DNA of 64,000 nt from Maridesulfovibrio ferrireducens (GCF_016342405.1 NZ_JAEINN010000003.1:1-64000); one strand, 5' to 3'. Numbered from the stretch's first letter, positions 43,476-52,761 are shown. Notes: generated by a model from the sequence alone, not told the origin. A program made the numbers and translations.

Positions 43476-44813
43476 TCAAAAGTCCAACCAGCTCCAATCA
43501 TTCTCCTTCTCATTCAGGAACTGGAGCCGCCTGCGCCGATACGCTGTTACCAAACTACCTGTTGTCGAGTTTCTGCTTTTCGCCACATCAAGAGTAACCT
43601 CCACAATGTCATTGATTGTCTTCGGATCCCATGGCCGAATGAAAATGACCTGATCCGCATCCTGTTCAATCGCTCCGGACTCACGCAGATCCGAAAGAAG
43701 TGGAATCTTGTTCTTACGATTTTCAACATCCCGGTTGAGTTGAGCCAGAACGAGCAGCGAGATCCCGCACTCAGTAGCCGTCTCTTTGAGCATACGCGAG
43801 ATTTCAGCCACTTCCCTCTCCCTTGATCCTCCGCGCGAATCAGGACGAAGCAATTGGATGTAATCAATGATTGCGAACTTTAATCCAAATTCCTTTTTCC
43901 AGCGCCGGCATTGAGCGCGCAACTCAGAAGCAGAAAGAGAAGGCTTGTCCCAAATGCGGAGCCACGGATCCTTCCCGTCAAACCACTGAGCAAACTCATA
44001 GATATGCGCCCAATCCTCCTTTGAAAATTTGCCGTCACGGAAACGCATTCCTTCGACTCCATGAGTTGAGGAAAGCAGGCGATTGACGAGCAAATACCTC
44101 ATCATTTCAAGTGAAAAAATTCCGACAGGGACTTTTTGATGAATAGCGTGAAGAGCAAAATTTAAGGCAAGCGCGGTTTTTCCGTTGGATGGACGACCGG
44201 CAAGGATAATAATTTCACCGGGAATCATTCCACCAGTGATAGAATTGAGCTTATAAAGATGTGTTTTAATTCCGTCACCACCACGCCCTTCAAGATCCTC
44301 AAGATACTTCACATATCCACGGATAATTTCCGAAGGCTTTTGCGCGGCCACATCCATACGCCCTTCTAATACCTTATCAATAGTTTGCTGAGCAGACGCA
44401 GCGAACTCAGCCGGATCCGCGTCACCAGCGTAAGCGTGTTCGATGAGATTCTGCCCGAGCTGCGCCATAGTCCTGCGCCTAGCGTAACCTTGAAGATCTT
44501 TTGCCCAGCTTTCAACGTGGTTCACAGGTTCAATATCGTTCGACAGCTCAACAAGATAATACGCACCGCCACACGCTTCAGACCGACCATTATTCAAAAG
44601 CCGATCATTAAGCGTGACTAAATCAATCGGAACATACTCCCGGTGCATGGCCAAAAAAGTCTGCCATATATTTTGATGAATAGGACTATAGAAATATTCA
44701 GGTGATTTTAGAATAGGAAGCAACGAATCAATGTTTCTACCATTGGTCCGTAAAACAGCACTGATAACCGCTCTTTCAAGCTCCAAATTATTAGGGGGAG
44801 AATTTGTATTCAT
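43476..44813 (-). CDS. Replicative DNA helicase, DnaB family
   Basis: 445 residues from the ATG at 44813 (MNTNSPPNNLELERAVI), which follows GGGGGGAAAGGG. The frame is open to 44912, but that start would lie inside the tRNA terminator. The DnaB N-terminal domain starts at LERAVISAVL; the RecA-like C-terminal domain has Walker A ILAGRPSNGKTA, Walker B FAIIDYIQLLRP, and the DREVAEISR/NRDVENRKNK region with the QADQVIFIRP motif. It unwinds phage DNA at forks and presumably is recruited by the initiator-like protein. It is the first phage gene after the tRNA. Confidence 0.85.
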   Translation of the reverse strand: MNTNSPPNNLELERAVISAVLRTNGRNIDSLLPILKSPEYFYSPIHQNIWQTFLAMHREYVPIDLVTLNDRLLNNGRSEACGGAYYLVELSNDIEPVNHVESWAKDLQGYARRRTMAQLGQNLIEHAYAGDADPAEFAASAQQTIDKVLEGRMDVAAQKPSEIIRGYVKYLEDLEGRGGDGIKTHLYKLNSITGGMIPGEIIILAGRPSNGKTALALNFALHAIHQKVPVGIFSLEMMRYLLVNRLLSSTHGVEGMRFRDGKFSKEDWAHIYEFAQWFDGKDPWLRIWDKPSLSASELRAQCRRWKKEFGLKFAIIDYIQLLRPDSRGGSREREVAEISRMLKETATECGISLLVLAQLNRDVENRKNKIPLLSDLRESGAIEQDADQVIFIRPWDPKTINDIVEVTLDVAKSRNSTTGSLVTAYRRRRLQFLNEKENDWSWLDF

Positions 44814-44880
44814 ACCCTTTCCCCCCATGTTAGGATTGCAAATTGAGGGACAGGGGAGGGACAGATAGCGGAAACCCACA

Positions 44881-44931
44881 AAAAAAGCCCCGAAGAGTGA
44901 TGTACTAGACATCTATCTAAGGGGCTGTTTT
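44881..44931 (-). terminator. Terminator downstream of tRNA-Leu
   Basis: Read leftward, AGCCCC (about 44926-44921) pairs with GGGGCT (44891-44886), extended by A/T pairs and followed by six T. The loop contains a small inner inverted repeat (GATGT-ACTAG-ACATC). It separates the tRNA from the DnaB-like gene. Confidence 0.7.
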
Positions 44932-44940
44932 TATTCTGGT

Positions 44941-45024
44941 TGGTGCGAAAGGAGAGACTCGAACTCTCACGGATTAACCGCTGGATCCTAAATCCAGTGC
45001 GTCTACCAATTCCGCCACTCTCGC
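44941..45024 (-). tRNA. tRNA-Leu (anticodon UAG)
   Basis: An 84-base type II tRNA. The acceptor stem GCGAGAG pairs with CTTTCGC with one G-U, the anticodon stem-loop reads CTGGATTTAGGATCCAG giving UAG, a variable arm is present, the T-loop has GTTCGAGTC, and CCA is encoded. It is the probable integration target of the prophage, whose genes begin right beyond its 3' end. Confidence 0.95.
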
Positions 45025-45104
45025 AACCAGTTATGCCTGTCGTTAATCGCCGATTTCAACTTAATCTAAAAGATTAAATACGGAACCACCGCGACAGAAG
45101 ATGC

Positions 45105-45133
45105 TTAATATAGGGACCATTAAAGATTGTCAA
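45105..45133 (-). promoter_or_regulatory. Promoter of tRNA-Leu
   Basis: TTGACA (45133-45128) and TATTAA (45110-45105) are spaced by 17 bases on the minus strand, about 80 bases upstream of the mature tRNA 5' end. Confidence 0.6.
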
Positions 45134-45175
45134 CCAAAATTGCTAATTATATCGATAATTACTATATTTTTTTTA

Positions 45176-46537
45176 TTATTTTTTCAAAACAGCAATCAAA
45201 CACTTAAGTTTTGCTTCAAGATCCTGAAAATCCTTACCTAGAACTCGAACAATCGGTTCTATGCCTATTTCGCCCGGATCACAAACAACATCAACTTTTG
45301 TTGCATCATCGTGATGCGCAAGAGCTTCACAGGTTCCCCACTCGAGAGAACTGCCGACTTCTATATTTAAGTCTTTCGGTTTATCCGCAAGATCAAACCA
45401 TGCTTCAACAAATCCACACTTGGCTACAGCTGCCATAATTTGGTCATTATACCTTATACCGACAGCACAGTTGATTTCAGGATTATACTTGCGGGCGCAC
45501 AGTACTGCCTTTGCCGTAAACGAAGAGGCTCCGAAATCAGGATAGCCACCTATAATAATTTCACCCTTGCGAGTACAGGTAATGCGTCCGGTAAAGGCCG
45601 CCACATCATTTATTTCAGTAGCGTGCGGAAGGGCCGCGGCTACATTCATCCTGCTTTCAGGAATTAGGTTACTGAGTCCGTCCATATAAGTCAGGCGCAA
45701 TCCGCATTCATGCAAATCAGAAAGAAGTCCTTCCTTCATAGCTGTAATCAACATAGGAGCAAGATGATTCGGAGGTCCACCTCCCTCACCAACTTCAAAT
45801 CCAGCACGAAGCGCAAGATTCAGATATTTTTGAGCATCAAGAATTGCGGTGACAATATTTTTCCCTTTTGCCATCCCGGAAGCAATTGCAGCAGAAAGAG
45901 TACATCCTGTGCCGTGCATATTTCTAGTCTTCACACGTTGCTGCATCATTGGAATAGGTTTCTCACCTTTGATTCCCAGCCAATCCGTTGAAGCAACAGA
46001 ATCAAAATGACCGCCTTTGATCAAAACAGCTTTTGGTCCCATTTCAAGAAGAATATCAATCGCCTTGAAAATATCCTCGCGCGTCTTTATTTCCATATCT
46101 GCAAAAAGCTCTGCTTCCGGCACATTGGGAGTAAGTAGATCAGCTAATGGAAACAACTCTTTCATTGCTTCCACAGCATCCTCTTTAAGAAGCCTTGCTC
46201 CGCTCGAAGCTACACAAACAGGATCAATTATAAGCGGAAAAGATTTATCAACAAGGGCCGCGGCAACAGATCTTATTATAGACGCAGAAAACAGCATTCC
46301 TGTTTTCGCAGCTTTAATATTAATATCAGCGCAAACCGTCTCAATCTGTAATGCTACAAATTCAGGTGAAACAGGCTCTATGCCCGACACTGTAACAGTA
46401 TTCTGAGCAGTCAGAGCAGTAATCGCACTTGCGCCGTAACACCCCATTATTGACATGGTCTTAAGATCAGCTTGAATACCGGCACCACCGCCGGAATCTG
46501 ATCCGGCTATGGTCAAAACACATGGAAGCGAATTCAT
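45176..46537 (-). CDS. thiDN: Bifunctional HMP(-P) kinase / thiamine-phosphate synthase (ThiD-ThiN)
   Basis: A 453-residue thiamine biosynthesis enzyme. Residues 1-255 are ThiD: TIAGSDSGGGAGIQADLKT near the start and NMHGTGCTLSAAIASGMAKG at about 207-226, with the ATP-binding and anion-hole residues of the ribokinase fold. Residues about 270-453 are a ThiN domain (RMNVAAALPHATEINDVAAF then VGIRYNDQIM), which joins HMP-PP and the thiazole phosphate in organisms without ThiE. GGAGG lies 5 bases before the ATG. No TPP riboswitch was seen in the 136-base upstream region. Single-gene unit next to the prophage. Confidence 0.9.
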   Translation of the reverse strand: MNSLPCVLTIAGSDSGGGAGIQADLKTMSIMGCYGASAITALTAQNTVTVSGIEPVSPEFVALQIETVCADINIKAAKTGMLFSASIIRSVAAALVDKSFPLIIDPVCVASSGARLLKEDAVEAMKELFPLADLLTPNVPEAELFADMEIKTREDIFKAIDILLEMGPKAVLIKGGHFDSVASTDWLGIKGEKPIPMMQQRVKTRNMHGTGCTLSAAIASGMAKGKNIVTAILDAQKYLNLALRAGFEVGEGGGPPNHLAPMLITAMKEGLLSDLHECGLRLTYMDGLSNLIPESRMNVAAALPHATEINDVAAFTGRITCTRKGEIIIGGYPDFGASSFTAKAVLCARKYNPEINCAVGIRYNDQIMAAVAKCGFVEAWFDLADKPKDLNIEVGSSLEWGTCEALAHHDDATKVDVVCDPGEIGIEPIVRVLGKDFQDLEAKLKCLIAVLKK

Positions 46538-46673
46538 TTTGCCTCCTTAGGCAGACTATATTGTTCACACAGCTTTTAACCATGCCCCTCGTTCGGGTCA
46601 ACAAGTCTCGTCTAAAAAATTTGGGGCTATCGTGGACCTTGCCAGCGCCACAGGTCCCCTATATGATTAGCGG

Positions 46674-48548
46674 ATGACAAAAACACTTATCGCATCAAAA
46701 ATAAAACAACCAACTTTTTTGCCCATGACGAGAGAAGAAATGGACTGGCTCGGCTGGGATAGACCAGATATCCTTCTCGTGTCCGGCGATAGCTATATAG
46801 ATCACCCGAGTTTCGGAATCCCCTTGCTGGGCAGAGTACTGACCGCACACGGATATAAAGTAGCTCTTGTCTGCCAGCCTGATTGGAAAGACACAAAAGA
46901 TATAGAGGCCCTCGGCCGCCCCCGCTTATATGCAGGAGTCTCTGCCGGAGCGCTGGATTCCATGCTTTCTCACTATACTTCTTTCCGCAAAAAAAGAAGC
47001 GATGATGCTTACACTCCCGGCGGCAAAGCCGGAGCACGTCCGAACCGTGCGTGCATCATTTATACAAACCTTATAAAAAAAGCTTTCAAAGGTTTACCTG
47101 TAGTCATGGGAGGAATTGAAGCTTCCCTGCGCCGAATTTCTCATTTTGATTTCTGGACAGAAAAAATACGCAAAACAATTCTCATGGACAGCAAAGCTGA
47201 CCTTTTGATTTACGGCATGGGCGAACGAGCCATGCTTGAAGCGGCGGACAGACTTTCAGAAGCGGATGAACCTTCCGGCGCGACTCTTCGAGGAATAAAC
47301 GGCACTGCCTTTATGGGCAAAATTGAAGATATCCCTGCTGACGCGGAAGTTATAGAACTTCCTTCACATCAGGATATTCTCGATGATCCGCAAATGCTGA
47401 TGAAAGCCACTCTTTTACTTGAAGAGCAGGTTCACTACGGCAAAGCATGGGCTATTCAAAAAACAGACAGCAGATATGTTGTAATAACACCACCTGCAAT
47501 CTACCTCAATACCAATGAACTTGACTGGCTGTACACACTGCCTTTTGCTCGGCTACCGCATCCTTCCTATGATGATAAAGGTCGAATCCCTGCGGCGGAG
47601 ATGATTGAATTCAGCATAACCTCCCATCGCGGATGCGGCGGCGGATGCTCGTTCTGCTCAATTGCCATGCACCAAGGAAGACACATCCGTTCCCGCAGTA
47701 AGAAATCAATCTTAAATGAAGCCGCAGGAATGAATTCACATAGTCATTTCAGAGGATCTATCTCAGACATAGGCGGTCCAAGTGCTAATATGTGGAATGC
47801 TAAGTGTTCCGTTGAAAGAGAAAAGTGCAAACGCAAAAGCTGCCTTGTTCCAAATATCTGTCCGAATTTTAAATATGACCAGAAAGCGAACCTTGACCTG
47901 TTGAAACAGACCAGAAATCTGGACGGAATAAAACATGTCCGGGTTGCCAGCGGTGTAAGATTTGATCTGGGCCTTAAAGACCGCACAAGTTTACGCGAAA
48001 TTTTTAAAGAATTTGTCGGTGGACAATTAAAGGTTGCTCCTGAGCATATCTCACCTGAAGTTCTTAAACATATGCGTAAACCGGATCTGCCGGTATTTGA
48101 AAGCTTTCTCGAACTGTTCGAAGTTGAAACAAAAAACGCGGGAAAGAATCAATACGTCATTCCTTATCTAATGAGCGCGTTTCCCGGATGCACAGATGCT
48201 GACATGCGTATGCTCGCAGACTGGCTTAAAGCAAAAGGCTGGTCCCCTAAACAAGTACAGTGCTTTATACCCACGCCCGGAACTGTTGCCACCGCAATGT
48301 ATTACACAGGCACTACCCCGGACGGAGAACGGATCTTTGTTGCAAAGACGGATGCCCAGCGTTTAAAACAACATGGCATACTTATCCCTGACGCAACCCG
48401 TGACCCTAGAAGCATAAGATATAAAGATAAACAAACTAAACCTGAAAAAAATACTAAAAAAGACACTTCGAAAGACTTTAAGGGAAATAAAAAATTTAAA
48501 GGGAAAAGCAAAACTGAACCGTTTTCAAAAAAGAATAAAAAAAGGTAA
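46674..48548 (+). CDS. YgiQ-family radical SAM protein
   Basis: A 624-residue protein. The radical SAM CX3CX2C cluster is C321, C325, C328 (HRGCGGGCSFCS). The N-terminal region has MTREEMDWLGWDRPDILLVS and YIDHPSFGIPLLGRVLTAHG, typical of the YgiQ family. The C-terminus has VPNICPNFKYDQ, then a Lys-rich tail. The substrate is unknown; such proteins are common in anaerobes. No ribosome-binding site is obvious, and a small inverted repeat (GGACCT at 46634 with AGGTCC at 46652) lies in the leader. Confidence 0.9.
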   Translation: MTKTLIASKIKQPTFLPMTREEMDWLGWDRPDILLVSGDSYIDHPSFGIPLLGRVLTAHGYKVALVCQPDWKDTKDIEALGRPRLYAGVSAGALDSMLSHYTSFRKKRSDDAYTPGGKAGARPNRACIIYTNLIKKAFKGLPVVMGGIEASLRRISHFDFWTEKIRKTILMDSKADLLIYGMGERAMLEAADRLSEADEPSGATLRGINGTAFMGKIEDIPADAEVIELPSHQDILDDPQMLMKATLLLEEQVHYGKAWAIQKTDSRYVVITPPAIYLNTNELDWLYTLPFARLPHPSYDDKGRIPAAEMIEFSITSHRGCGGGCSFCSIAMHQGRHIRSRSKKSILNEAAGMNSHSHFRGSISDIGGPSANMWNAKCSVEREKCKRKSCLVPNICPNFKYDQKANLDLLKQTRNLDGIKHVRVASGVRFDLGLKDRTSLREIFKEFVGGQLKVAPEHISPEVLKHMRKPDLPVFESFLELFEVETKNAGKNQYVIPYLMSAFPGCTDADMRMLADWLKAKGWSPKQVQCFIPTPGTVATAMYYTGTTPDGERIFVAKTDAQRLKQHGILIPDATRDPRSIRYKDKQTKPEKNTKKDTSKDFKGNKKFKGKSKTEPFSKKNKKR

Positions 48549-48631
48549 TCCTTAACCTTGGAAATAGTTAATAAATCATATAATTGAAAAGATATGGATT
48601 AAACAACAACTCTCAATGCGGGTATAACCAA

Positions 48632-50062
48632 ATGAGCTCAGAATCTTTCGCAAATCTGTGCATCTTTCATATAATGGATGGACTGCGTGACGGACTTTCA
48701 CACTTCTCCCAGATAAGCCGGACGGCTCTGCTATACGCAATAAACCCGGGAGACCCTTTACGCATTTATGATCCGCAAGGATTATTAAGGGACCACGAAC
48801 CCAAATTAAAGGAAGTCTATCTGGATTCAGATGCCTGGAAAGCCGGAAGCAACCATGATGACAACACGCGACTCATTGAAGTTATCAAATCAAAAGATCT
48901 GGCTCTTGCAGGATTAATCACCTGCGGAGCCCGTTCCAGTAGCATTTTTTACCAGCGCTGGTTTACTGAGCAACACCCGAATATGTGCTCAACAGGCCCC
49001 ACTGAAAGCTGGATGGAATATGCGGCCCTGATGTTGTCTCAAGATTTTGCGGCACAAAATATTTTGCGTCTCGACAGTTCAGGACACCTTTTGCGCGAGT
49101 ATTCAACTCATGCTGTCAGAGATTACATTGTAGATCAACGAAACAGAATCATGGGCTGGGACACACAATTAAGAGTTTACCCGATTCTAGATGCCATTCT
49201 CGGAATATCCAAAACAAAAGAGGAAGGAGCTTGGGCTCGTGGCGACCTTATTTTCATAGAGCCTTCGGAACTTGATTCCTTAGAATATCTGGCCAAATTC
49301 CCAGAAAATGAAAGACCGGCTCTTAAAAACCACAAGCACGTCAGAAAGCTTCTGCAATCTGTTGAAAATTCCAGTAGAAAACTTGTCTCTGACGGAAAAT
49401 GCGTTGTCGGAATATCATCCTGCTGGCCGACAAACACCTCTATTTCAGCGGACTTCAAAGGAGAATGGGGAATCCTGCAACGAGGGACCGAACCCGTATG
49501 TAGCTTTGCGGATGCGACTTTTTCATCCACTAATTACAGGCCAAACCTTGTCCAACTCGAAGAAAACCTTCTTGAAATTAAACTTGATGCCAATAACAGG
49601 CACGACCTGTTTCAACTGGCAAACAAAATGGTATCCAGCGCGACTCATCAAAGCCACGGTTGCACACTTGTTTTAGATTTCAATGATACACCTGTAAAAA
49701 TTGCAGGCCAAACTCTTGAAGAACCGCTTGATTTGCGTGATCCTGAAATACGTGGGCTAGCAAGATCTCTGACCAAGTTGGACGGAGCTATCCATATTGG
49801 AAAAGATGTAAAAGTTTACGGTTTTGCATGCCTGCTGGACGGAAAAGCTGTTTCCGGTGAAAACAGGGCAAGAGGAGCAAGGTTTAATTCTGCCTTACGC
49901 TTCACCGCAAAACATCCAAATATAATCGTAATTGTTGTTTCTTCCGATAAGCCCGTTTCAATCATACAGCGAGGAGTTGAACTGACTGCCCGCTGCGACT
50001 GGACACAACACTTTGCATGCGTCAGCACTCCCCCCACTCTCGCAGAGTGGATCGAAGGATAA
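48632..50062 (+). CDS. DisA_N (diadenylate cyclase)-domain protein
   Basis: 476 residues from the ATG at 48632; the frame is open to a TTG at 48584. Residues about 375-460 carry a DAC-like domain: TKLDGAIHIGKDVKVYGFAC, then RGARFNSALRFTAKHPNIIV and VVSSDKPVSIIQRG, corresponding to the DGA and RHR segments of diadenylate cyclases, with the RHR position changed to R-F-N. The N-terminal 350 residues form an uncharacterised domain with CGARSSSIFYQRWFTEQH. It could make c-di-AMP or bind nucleotides as a degenerate cyclase. Genes on both sides run in the same direction. Confidence 0.65.
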   Translation: MSSESFANLCIFHIMDGLRDGLSHFSQISRTALLYAINPGDPLRIYDPQGLLRDHEPKLKEVYLDSDAWKAGSNHDDNTRLIEVIKSKDLALAGLITCGARSSSIFYQRWFTEQHPNMCSTGPTESWMEYAALMLSQDFAAQNILRLDSSGHLLREYSTHAVRDYIVDQRNRIMGWDTQLRVYPILDAILGISKTKEEGAWARGDLIFIEPSELDSLEYLAKFPENERPALKNHKHVRKLLQSVENSSRKLVSDGKCVVGISSCWPTNTSISADFKGEWGILQRGTEPVCSFADATFSSTNYRPNLVQLEENLLEIKLDANNRHDLFQLANKMVSSATHQSHGCTLVLDFNDTPVKIAGQTLEEPLDLRDPEIRGLARSLTKLDGAIHIGKDVKVYGFACLLDGKAVSGENRARGARFNSALRFTAKHPNIIVIVVSSDKPVSIIQRGVELTARCDWTQHFACVSTPPTLAEWIEG

Positions 50063-50067
50063 ATACT

Positions 50068-50655
50068 ATGAATAAAATTTTATATTTATTTGCAATTTCA
50101 ACTTTTTCATTGCTGCTTTGTGCTTCTTCTGCATCAGCAGAAAATTGTCCATTCAAAAGTTTTTCTTTTGAGAAAAAGAAAGCTTCCTCGCATTGGTCAG
50201 CAAAGAAAACATACGTGGTATCCGGTAACAGAACTCTCGGCCTCTTCAATAATCGTAACAAGCGATATCCTTCTCAAACAGTTCTCACCATAAAGGATAT
50301 TCCTAAAAATTCATCCATCACAGTTAAATTTGATATGCTTTATATCGGAAGCTGGGATTCAGAAGGAAAACTGGCTGACCGTTTCACGGTTAAAGTTGGC
50401 GGAGGACCGGAAATAATGAACATCACCGAGTTCCCCTGTCTTCTTGAAGACGGAGATGACAATAAACCTGTTAACAATACGGGATTTGTAAAGGTTGGAG
50501 AAAGAGACAGAGCCTACTGGATTACACCACTTTCATTTACAGTTGAACCTTCAGTAATTATCAAAGGTGAACTTAAACTTGAATTCAAAGGTTATTTGAC
50601 TGGTCGCAAAACAGAATTCTGGGCTTTGGATGATGTTGAAATTTTTATAAATTAA
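50068..50655 (+). CDS. Small exported protein
   Basis: 195 residues from the ATG at 50068, preceded by GAAGGA. A signal peptide (KILYLFAISTFSLLLCASSA) with a likely Ala-Ser-Ala/Glu cleavage. The mature part is beta-rich (SSITVKFDMLYIGSWDSEGK, then WALDDVEIFIN at the end), similar in feel to carbohydrate-binding jelly-roll modules. Starts 5 bases after the DisA-domain gene. Family not recognised. Confidence 0.65.
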   Translation: MNKILYLFAISTFSLLLCASSASAENCPFKSFSFEKKKASSHWSAKKTYVVSGNRTLGLFNNRNKRYPSQTVLTIKDIPKNSSITVKFDMLYIGSWDSEGKLADRFTVKVGGGPEIMNITEFPCLLEDGDDNKPVNNTGFVKVGERDRAYWITPLSFTVEPSVIIKGELKLEFKGYLTGRKTEFWALDDVEIFIN

Positions 50656-50677
50656 AACTTTATTAATTTAAATTTTT

Positions 50678-50722
50678 AATAAGCCTGCAAGCTGCCATAA
50701 CACGACGACTTGCAGGCTTATT
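50678..50722. terminator. Bidirectional terminator
   Basis: A perfect 14-bp inverted repeat (50678-50691 and 50709-50722) with a 17-base loop, flanked by A/T tracts. It lies between the convergent exported-protein gene and ilvN. Confidence 0.85.
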
Positions 50723-50739
50723 TTTTCCATATTCAAACT

Positions 50740-51006
50740 TTAAAGTTGTTCTAAAACTTTTGTAATCGGATGATTTTCCACTCTTTTAACTTCAAGCACG
50801 TCATAAAGCTTTTCAAGTTGCAATACTATTTGCTCGAGCTTACTATCATCTGCAACGGTCAACACCATCCGGCTTTCATCTCCGCTCCCAATCGGGCCAC
50901 AGACAATTCCTTCAAGGTTGAAATTTCTTCGGGAAAAAAGTCCGGTAATCTGACTCATCACCCCTGCATGATTTCTAACCAGTAAATCTATTCCATAATT
51001 GTGCAT
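50740..51006 (-). CDS. ilvN: Acetolactate synthase small (regulatory) subunit
   Basis: An 88-residue single ACT-domain protein: DLLVRNHAGVMSQITGLFSR, then FNLEGIVCGPIGSGDESRM. ACT domains of this subunit bind valine and give feedback inhibition. It is short, like the enterobacterial IlvN/IlvM rather than the long form. It starts 3 bases after the ilvB stop; GGAGG lies upstream of its ATG within the ilvB end. Confidence 0.9.
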   Translation of the reverse strand: MHNYGIDLLVRNHAGVMSQITGLFSRRNFNLEGIVCGPIGSGDESRMVLTVADDSKLEQIVLQLEKLYDVLEVKRVENHPITKVLEQL

Positions 51007-51009
51007 ATC

Positions 51010-52671
51010 TCAGCCTCCTATCATTTCTCTGTTGGCGCATTCAGGCGGAACCATGGGAAGAACTTTGTTATCTAAATCTATGGGAATATTTATTACGCAA
51101 GGCCCTTCCTGTCCGAGAATTTTGCGTAAAAATAGAGACGGATTCTCTTCTTGACCAAGATCAAAGGCCGGTACTCCGAATCCTTTTGCAATAGCCGTAA
51201 AATCCGGACTGCTATCAAAGCTGGATGCATAATATCTTTCCCCGAAGAAAAGCTCCTGCTGCTGCCTTACAAGTCCGAGCCTATTGTTATTCATGATCAG
51301 AACTTTAACATTGAGACGATGCTCAGCCAATGTTGCAAGCTCCTGAATATTCATCAAAAAGGAACCGTCCCCACTAACACACACTACCCGTCTTTCGGGA
51401 TTAGCAAACGCTGCACCTATTGCAGTAGGTAAACCGAACCCCATTGTACCGAGTCCTCCGGAAGTTAACAGAGTGCGGGGTTTTCTAAAGGGATACCCTT
51501 TGGCAACCCACATCTGATGTTGTCCAACATCTGTTGTAATAATAGATTGCTCGGAAAGAGATTCACTAACAACACGCAGTAGATTCATTGGATGAAAGGT
51601 ATCTTCTTTATCCGTCAATATTTCAGGGTACAGCAACCGCAATGATGCAATATGCGCACTCCATCCTATTCTGATAGCCGGATCCACACACTCAGCAAAA
51701 ACATTAAGTGCGTGTCCTACATCACCTACAATCGCGAGATTGGAAGATTTTATTTTATCAATTTCAGACCTGTCGATATCAACATGTAAGATATCAGCAT
51801 GCTTGCAGAACTCACAGGCCTTACCAACAGCTCTATCATCAAAGCGAACTCCAAGAGCTATGATAAGATCTGCTTCTTCCATTATCATGTTTGTTGCACG
51901 CTCTCCGTGCATACCGAGCATACCGAGATAATGGGGATCTCCGTGCGGATAAGCTCCAAGCCCCATCAAAGTAGTTACGACCGGAATTGAATTTTTATGA
52001 GCCAGCCGGATCAAGTCTTTTGAACCTTCAGCAGCAACAACTCCTCCCCCCGCATAGATTACGGGTTTCCGTGAATTGTTGATCATATCAACTGCCTGAT
52101 TCAACAATTTATCATCACACAAAACAATATTGCTCTTAGTCCCTATCTCGGGAAAATCTTTAAATTCTATAATCTCATTTTGAACGTCTTTCGGAACATC
52201 GATTACGACAGGGCCGGGTCTGCCGGACTCAGCAAGACGGAAAGCTTCTGGAATAACATTAAGCAGCTCTTTAGCGGACTGAACAAGGAAATTATGTTTG
52301 GTAATTGGAATTGTAAGCCCATAAGTATCAACTTCCTGAAAAGCATCAGTTCCGATTAATGAACTTGATACCTGTCCGGTTATTGCAACCATTGGAATTG
52401 AATCAAGACTGGCATCAGCTATTGCTGTGAGCAGATTTGTGACTCCCGGACCGGATGTTGCCATGCAGACGGCAGCTTTACCGGTTGTCCGGGCCATACC
52501 TTGCGACATAAAACCCGCGCCTTGTTCATGTCTGGCTAGAATATGTCTGATCGAACTGTCTCTGAGCGCGTCATAAATAGGCAGATTGGAACCGCCGGGT
52601 ATTCCGCATATGATATCAATACCTTGCCGCTCAAGAAGTCTGATAACTAATTGTGCTCCACTGATTTCCAT
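51010..52671 (-). CDS. ilvB: Acetolactate synthase large subunit
   Basis: A 553-residue TPP-dependent enzyme catalysing the first common step of branched-chain amino acid synthesis. The catalytic glutamate is in ILARHEQGAGFMSQGMARTT; the cofactor-binding GDGSFLMNIQELATLAEH and NNNRLGLVRQQQELFF are present, as is GGLGTMGFGLPTAIGAAF. Operon: leader peptide, attenuator, ilvB, ilvN, all leftward. GAGG lies upstream of the ATG. Regulation is expected through ribosome stalling on the Val/Leu-rich leader. Confidence 0.93.
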   Translation of the reverse strand: MEISGAQLVIRLLERQGIDIICGIPGGSNLPIYDALRDSSIRHILARHEQGAGFMSQGMARTTGKAAVCMATSGPGVTNLLTAIADASLDSIPMVAITGQVSSSLIGTDAFQEVDTYGLTIPITKHNFLVQSAKELLNVIPEAFRLAESGRPGPVVIDVPKDVQNEIIEFKDFPEIGTKSNIVLCDDKLLNQAVDMINNSRKPVIYAGGGVVAAEGSKDLIRLAHKNSIPVVTTLMGLGAYPHGDPHYLGMLGMHGERATNMIMEEADLIIALGVRFDDRAVGKACEFCKHADILHVDIDRSEIDKIKSSNLAIVGDVGHALNVFAECVDPAIRIGWSAHIASLRLLYPEILTDKEDTFHPMNLLRVVSESLSEQSIITTDVGQHQMWVAKGYPFRKPRTLLTSGGLGTMGFGLPTAIGAAFANPERRVVCVSGDGSFLMNIQELATLAEHRLNVKVLIMNNNRLGLVRQQQELFFGERYYASSFDSSPDFTAIAKGFGVPAFDLGQEENPSLFLRKILGQEGPCVINIPIDLDNKVLPMVPPECANREMIGG

Positions 52672-52700
52672 TTCCTCACCCTCGCCTTGTCATAATGTCA

Positions 52701-52735
52701 AAAAAAAACCCCTGCTGGCTGGGCCGGCAGGGGTT
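52701..52735 (-). terminator. Attenuator of the ilvBN operon
   Basis: Read leftward, arms 52735-52723 and 52719-52707 pair over 13 positions with one wobble, loop of 3 bases, then a run of T ending near 52700. It lies between the leader peptide and ilvB, so it is a premature terminator rather than an operon end. Confidence 0.85.
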
Positions 52736-52761
52736 AGAACAACATGTTGTGTAAACTGAAT

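Larger units (their letters stand above)
1..44940. mobile_element. Podovirus-type prophage, left end beyond the window
   Basis: A contiguous set of phage genes is visible: DnaB-like helicase, initiator, large terminase, portal, scaffold, N4-gp56-type major capsid protein, adaptors, tail fibre, ejection proteins and a polyvalent giant protein. No tail-tube, tape-measure or sheath gene is present, so the virion should be short-tailed. A CI-like repressor at 238-645 and a tRNA-Leu gene at 44941-45024 fit a lysogenic element inserted at a tRNA. I found no copy of the tRNA 3' end within the left 240 bases, so the left attachment site is probably outside the window; the right limit is inferred from the tRNA. 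Three segments (1-6.3 kb, 34.7-37.9 kb and parts of 40.8-43 kb) are clearly richer in A+T than the structural genes. Confidence 0.85.

Noticed and set aside
44814-44912. 33-residue N-terminal extension of the DnaB-like helicase
   Set aside because: It would begin inside the tRNA terminator and lacks a ribosome-binding site, while the ATG at 44813 has a strong one and matches the family start.
46538-46673. Possible TPP riboswitch before thiDN
   Set aside because: The conserved CUGAGA and ACCUGAUC-type elements are absent on the minus strand.
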